Of a stretch of DNA of 64,000 nt, positions 60,363 to 64,000 are shown piece by piece (positions within the stretch are counted from its first letter, which is position 1; the number at the start of each line of letters is the position of its first letter). The notes below the pieces were generated by a model. That model was not told where the DNA came from and did no database searches. It worked only from the letters and a program-made list of their open reading frames with translations. The stretch comes from Pteria penguin (taxonomy: Eukaryota > Mollusca > Bivalvia > Pterioida > Pteriidae). The DNA is taken from assembly GCA_035048485.1 (NCBI GenBank), contig CM068592.1, positions 36,216,001 through 36,280,000 on the forward strand. The letters run 5' to 3'. The position numbers and the translations under genes were made by a program.

Positions 60363-61845
60363 CCTTAAGACATGAGAGGGGCTGACATGAGTCAAGACCT
60401 CATAATTACGATCCTCGCTTCTGTTTTGGATCTGCTGATGTCTGTGATGCGGATGCTTTTACCTTGATCCAGTGACGATATACATAATGGGTTAAAGACA
60501 AACAAAAAGGTGATATAGTATAAACTTTTCCCCAAAATAGCCCTCCCCTATTCCTGAGAAATCTGCCTGGTAAATAGATTTTCTCCCGAGCAAAACAGTA
60601 TATTATTATATAAGAAATGCAATTCGAGTTTAAAATCATCCCAAACAACAAATCTTATTATCTTATTAACTTTCTTCTGTATGCACAAAGTGTATCAATT
60701 GAAAAGCCGAATTCGCTCCGATATGGAAGGAGGAGGAGGGAAAGGTTACATAGAAGGGGGAATGAGATGGCATGGTGAGAGGCATCTCATATGTTCACCT
60801 AACTTCAATAGAAAATTGTATTTCATTGCTATACACAAAATTAAAATTCGTTGAAAAATGACCCCATGGGGAGTCAAAATTCAACGGCTTGTGTCAATTT
60901 TCAACGACTTTTTGGGCAGCTCTGGTTATCCCCTCTCAACAACATTACGGTGGGGATATAGCGTTGCTGCCTTGCGTGCGTACATCTCTCTGTCCGTCTG
61001 TGTGTGTACAATGTATGCTAAACACATTAATAAATCCCTGGAAACCAGAAATTAGACTTGATATCCGTGAGAAGTTAGCGTCTCCTGTTTGGATATCCGC
61101 ATCCGCCAATAACCAATGTCTATTTGTTTCAGATGGACGAATACGTTATTATGTGACCCTTTGACCTCCCAGATGATAAATGGCGTCCTCAAGATTATTT
61201 TTTTACTTTGTTTTATTTTCATGTAATATTAATTGTAGTCCTAATACCCTAATATGTCTTTATGATATGTCTGCATTTGATTGAGCATTTGCAGTGGTAT
61301 CACGAAAATTAATGATAACGTTGAGATATAAGATAGATATTGTACACATCAGGGTTGGGCGTATTGCATTGGAAGTCGTATTAATACTGCTTTGTTATTA
61401 GAATATATTTAGTCTTTCAGTCCTGGTCTTTTAGTCCGAGTCTCTTAATCTTTCAGTATTAGTATTAGTTATATTCTTAGTCTTTCGGTACTAGTCTTAG
61501 TTTTAGTCCTCGTCTTAGTTTAAATTTAGAATATAAACATAAAAATATTAAAAATATGATGTTATACTGAGCATAGTTTCACATATTTTTATATTCAGGA
61601 TTGTTTTATATCTAATGGTCTCTTTTGAATCGTATACCTGACTTTGCGTATAAATTATAAAACTATATTATAAACTATAAATTAAAAACGTATTTGGAGA
61701 CATCGGCGGAAGTTATTTTTTCTTGCCTTGTGAAACTTGATATCTTAAGACGTAATAAAAGTAAGACTATATTGAAGTACTTTTTAACCGAAATTTACAG
61801 TTTTATTTGAATTTATTATAAAATTTGTGTTAAATGTGCTAAATA
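60359..61845. other. No gene recognised; one dispersed GACCCC/TTGAAAATTGAC motif
   Basis: Mostly AT-rich intergenic sequence. 60856-60915 carries TGACCCCATGGGGAGTCAAA followed by ATTCAACGG...TCAATTTTCAACG, an inverted phrase related to the cluster at 55690-55880. 61420-61520 has repeated TAGTCTT/AGTCTTAGT phrases, a simple degenerate repeat. The right end may be the leader or LTR of the gypsy relic. Confidence 0.45.
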
Positions 61846-64000
61846 ATGGCCAGTAATGATCAAGAAGTAGATGAATTAACACAGTTAGTAGGATTACAGA
61901 TCTCTGATAAAGACGTTAAGAAACAACTTCCAAAGGAACAATTTGTAAAACATATGAAAATAAAAACGGGTATTGAGGTTCAGGCAAACGATTCTATGAC
62001 CATTCTGGCCAAATTCAAGGCCATTTTGAACAACCTCAGGCCGTTCATATACCTCAAGAGCCCTTTAATGTTCCTCCCTCTATGAATTCCTTGGGTCTTA
62101 AGTCCAAGGAACCTTTAGATGAAGATGATCCCGAGAAATGGTGAGGGAGGCTTTAAATCAGATGAAGTCATTACAGACTTCAAATTCTGTTCCTTTATTA
62201 ACAGTGGTCAATACGTTATGGGGGACCTAAGAAATTTAAACAATGGAAAAAAGATATTGAACGTTATGCATAAATGGCACGTCTGGAAGACGTTGACGTT
62301 CCAAAAATCGTTCTTATGTCTTGTACCGGTTCAGTGGACGACTTTGTGCAAAATTATATTGCCGAATGTATGAAAGCCGAGGAGAACCTGAGTTGAAATA
62401 AACTTAAGAGACTAATGCAAAGACGATTTGCCGAAATAACTGACCCACAACATGCAATGACGGTTTTGAGAGGGTAAAGACAGAAACCTCTCAAAAGTGT
62501 ATAAATGTTTTCTGAACGATTACTACGAATAGCTGAAGACGCTTATCCTCTCCTCCTAATGTCCATACTGACAGCGCTACCAGGGCATTAATTCAAAACA
62601 ATTAGCTGACATTTTCTGTGACGGGTTGTATCATGATTTTCTCAGATTGAAACCTTTAAGAGAAGACCCACCGACTTATGACAAAGCAGTAGAAAGAACA
62701 GGACCTTAGAAAAAGATTTTTTCTCCCTTCAAATTCTGACTATGCCTCAAATATATATACTTCAAATTTTCAGTCATCAAATTAAGTAAATCACTCTAAA
62801 ACTAAGGAGTATCTCCCTCATGCATAGTTCTGTTCTTAGACAAGTTCACTTTTAGGTTATTTTGGTTTCTACACTGCTCTTCAAATATTTATATATTATA
62901 AGAATTCCAATCATTTGGCCACGAGCATCACTGAAGAGACATAAGTTGTCAAAATGCGCATATAGTGCACAAAATTAAAAGGTATATATGTTTTATATTC
63001 ATTTAATATAGCAAGCGATAATGCTTAGTCTAATATTCCTGTATCCGCGTCCTGTTCACTGAATACCAATGCAACGCCCTATGCCCCAAACCTCGATAAT
63101 GCCGATATACAGAGGAAAACATTGACAGATAGTGTACCATTACCATCAATTGACAGAAGACCGATGGAGATACATGTAGATCTCTCGTGCAAATGAGATG
63201 TTTTAAATGTAAGAAGTTTGAACATATCGAGCACGAGTGCAGGTCTAATAATTGTTTTGTAAACACAGCCGAAATTTAACATACAACGAGAAACATAAAC
63301 GGCTATGTAAAACTGAGACAATATACGAACGATGATCCCTCTCTCAGTTAGACTGAACAGGAAATGGGTAATGATACCCTTTCCCCTTAAAAAATCAGGC
63401 ACTATGCGGGGTTAATAAATCAAAACCCCATCGATTTAACTGGTTAGGGGAGCGGAGTGTTGGACATGTCAAATGATGTCATTTAAAAGGAAACTGTCCT
63501 AACAGAGAAGTACCCGACAGGAATAGGGTCCCAATATTTCATGGTCAGCAGGGAAACTAGAGAGCTATCTTCACAAGGAAGCCAGTGGAGGGAGTGAAAA
63601 AGAAAACTTCAGATAGGGATAAGAATAAGCAAAAATTAATTACTTTTCAGGTAGAAATGGCTGGAAGCTCGAGTTCTTGTGTTAGCAGAGTATGATTGTT
63701 AAGATGTTGTACCTTGATTAACACAGGAGCAGACGTTTCCCTTATTAGTAAGAAAATGTTCAATAATTTACCTCAAAAACCTAGATTAGGCAAGGTTACC
63801 CCTTCCTTACAAGCAACAGACGGAAAGCCACTCTCTGTCTTAGGACAAGTAACAATACCTTTTTCTATGTACGGATTTTCTATGAGTCAAAAGTTTTATG
63901 TGCATCAGATGTAAACCGGAATTTCATTTTGGGCCGAGATTGGTTCAAGGAATACAGAGTACATATTTACTTTCATTTAGGAATGTTGAGGATCGACAAG
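61846..64000 (+). pseudogene. Ty3/gypsy gag-pol relic: gag, zinc knuckle, protease; runs off the window
   Basis: The gag-like start MASNDQEVDELTQLVGLQIS at 61846 is open for 79 codons. After several frameshifts, gag continues with MQRRFAEITDPQHAMTVLRG (about 62415-62476). A CCHC zinc knuckle lies at 63199-63240 (CFKCKKFEHIEHEC, Cys-x2-Cys-x4-His-x4-Cys). The protease starts at about 63705 with TLINTGADVSLIS, followed by GKVTPSLQATDGKPLSVLGQ and, after a stop and shift, FILGRDWFKEY (about 63925-63957). The catalytic Asp of the DTG triad is Asn here (NTG), so the protease is dead independently of the frameshifts. RT would lie beyond the right edge. Confidence 0.85.

Overview
The window is eukaryotic, AT-rich and repeat-dominated. 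Spliced exons, tRNA-headed SINEs, a DIRS element, Penelope-like elements, LINE and Ty3/gypsy relics and fold-back MITEs occur together, which fits a lophotrochozoan, most likely a bivalve mollusc. That assignment is inference; no species marker is visible. The only host gene I can support is a uracil-DNA glycosylase (UNG) on the + strand.

Layout. 1-6.1 kb: decayed retroelements (Ty3/gypsy RT-RNase H on the minus strand, two LINE fragments on the minus strand, SINEs). 6339-6414: UNG exon with the catalytic Asp/Tyr loop. 6415-43589: one UNG intron of 37,175 bp. It holds a ~24 kb satellite of 31-bp units (6526-30751) with recent higher-order duplications and two SINEs. Near its right end the array is split by a 12.4 kb LTR-bounded block (30752-43153). 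Inside that block lie a structurally complete DIRS tyrosine-recombinase retrotransposon (31615-36736), a Penelope-like RT relic, and a Ty3/gypsy protease-RT-RNase H relic that itself carries a ~200 bp insertion. The satellite resumes at 43155-43350. 43590-43765 and 44309-44600: the last two UNG exons and the stop codon.

44.6-64 kb: intergenic sequence with a LINE RT relic, a second copy of the Penelope-like RT family, a TIR/TA-duplicating MITE, paired fold-back MITEs sharing a conserved loop, a Penelope element with GIY-YIG endonuclease remains, a ~265 bp tandem repeat, several SINEs with readable target-site duplications, a large SINE fold-back flanked by TA microsatellites, and a Ty3/gypsy gag-protease relic running off the right edge.

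Most notable points: (1) the UNG keeps its catalytic and uracil-binding residues but has altered DNA-pinching loops, including loss of the intercalating leucine; (2) a giant satellite-filled intron separates two catalytic exons of a repair enzyme; (3) the DIRS copy keeps both inverted termini and an internal complementary region joining the complements of both ends; (4) one SINE shares 16 identical bases with the satellite unit; (5) a ~50 bp core recurs four times in unrelated contexts.
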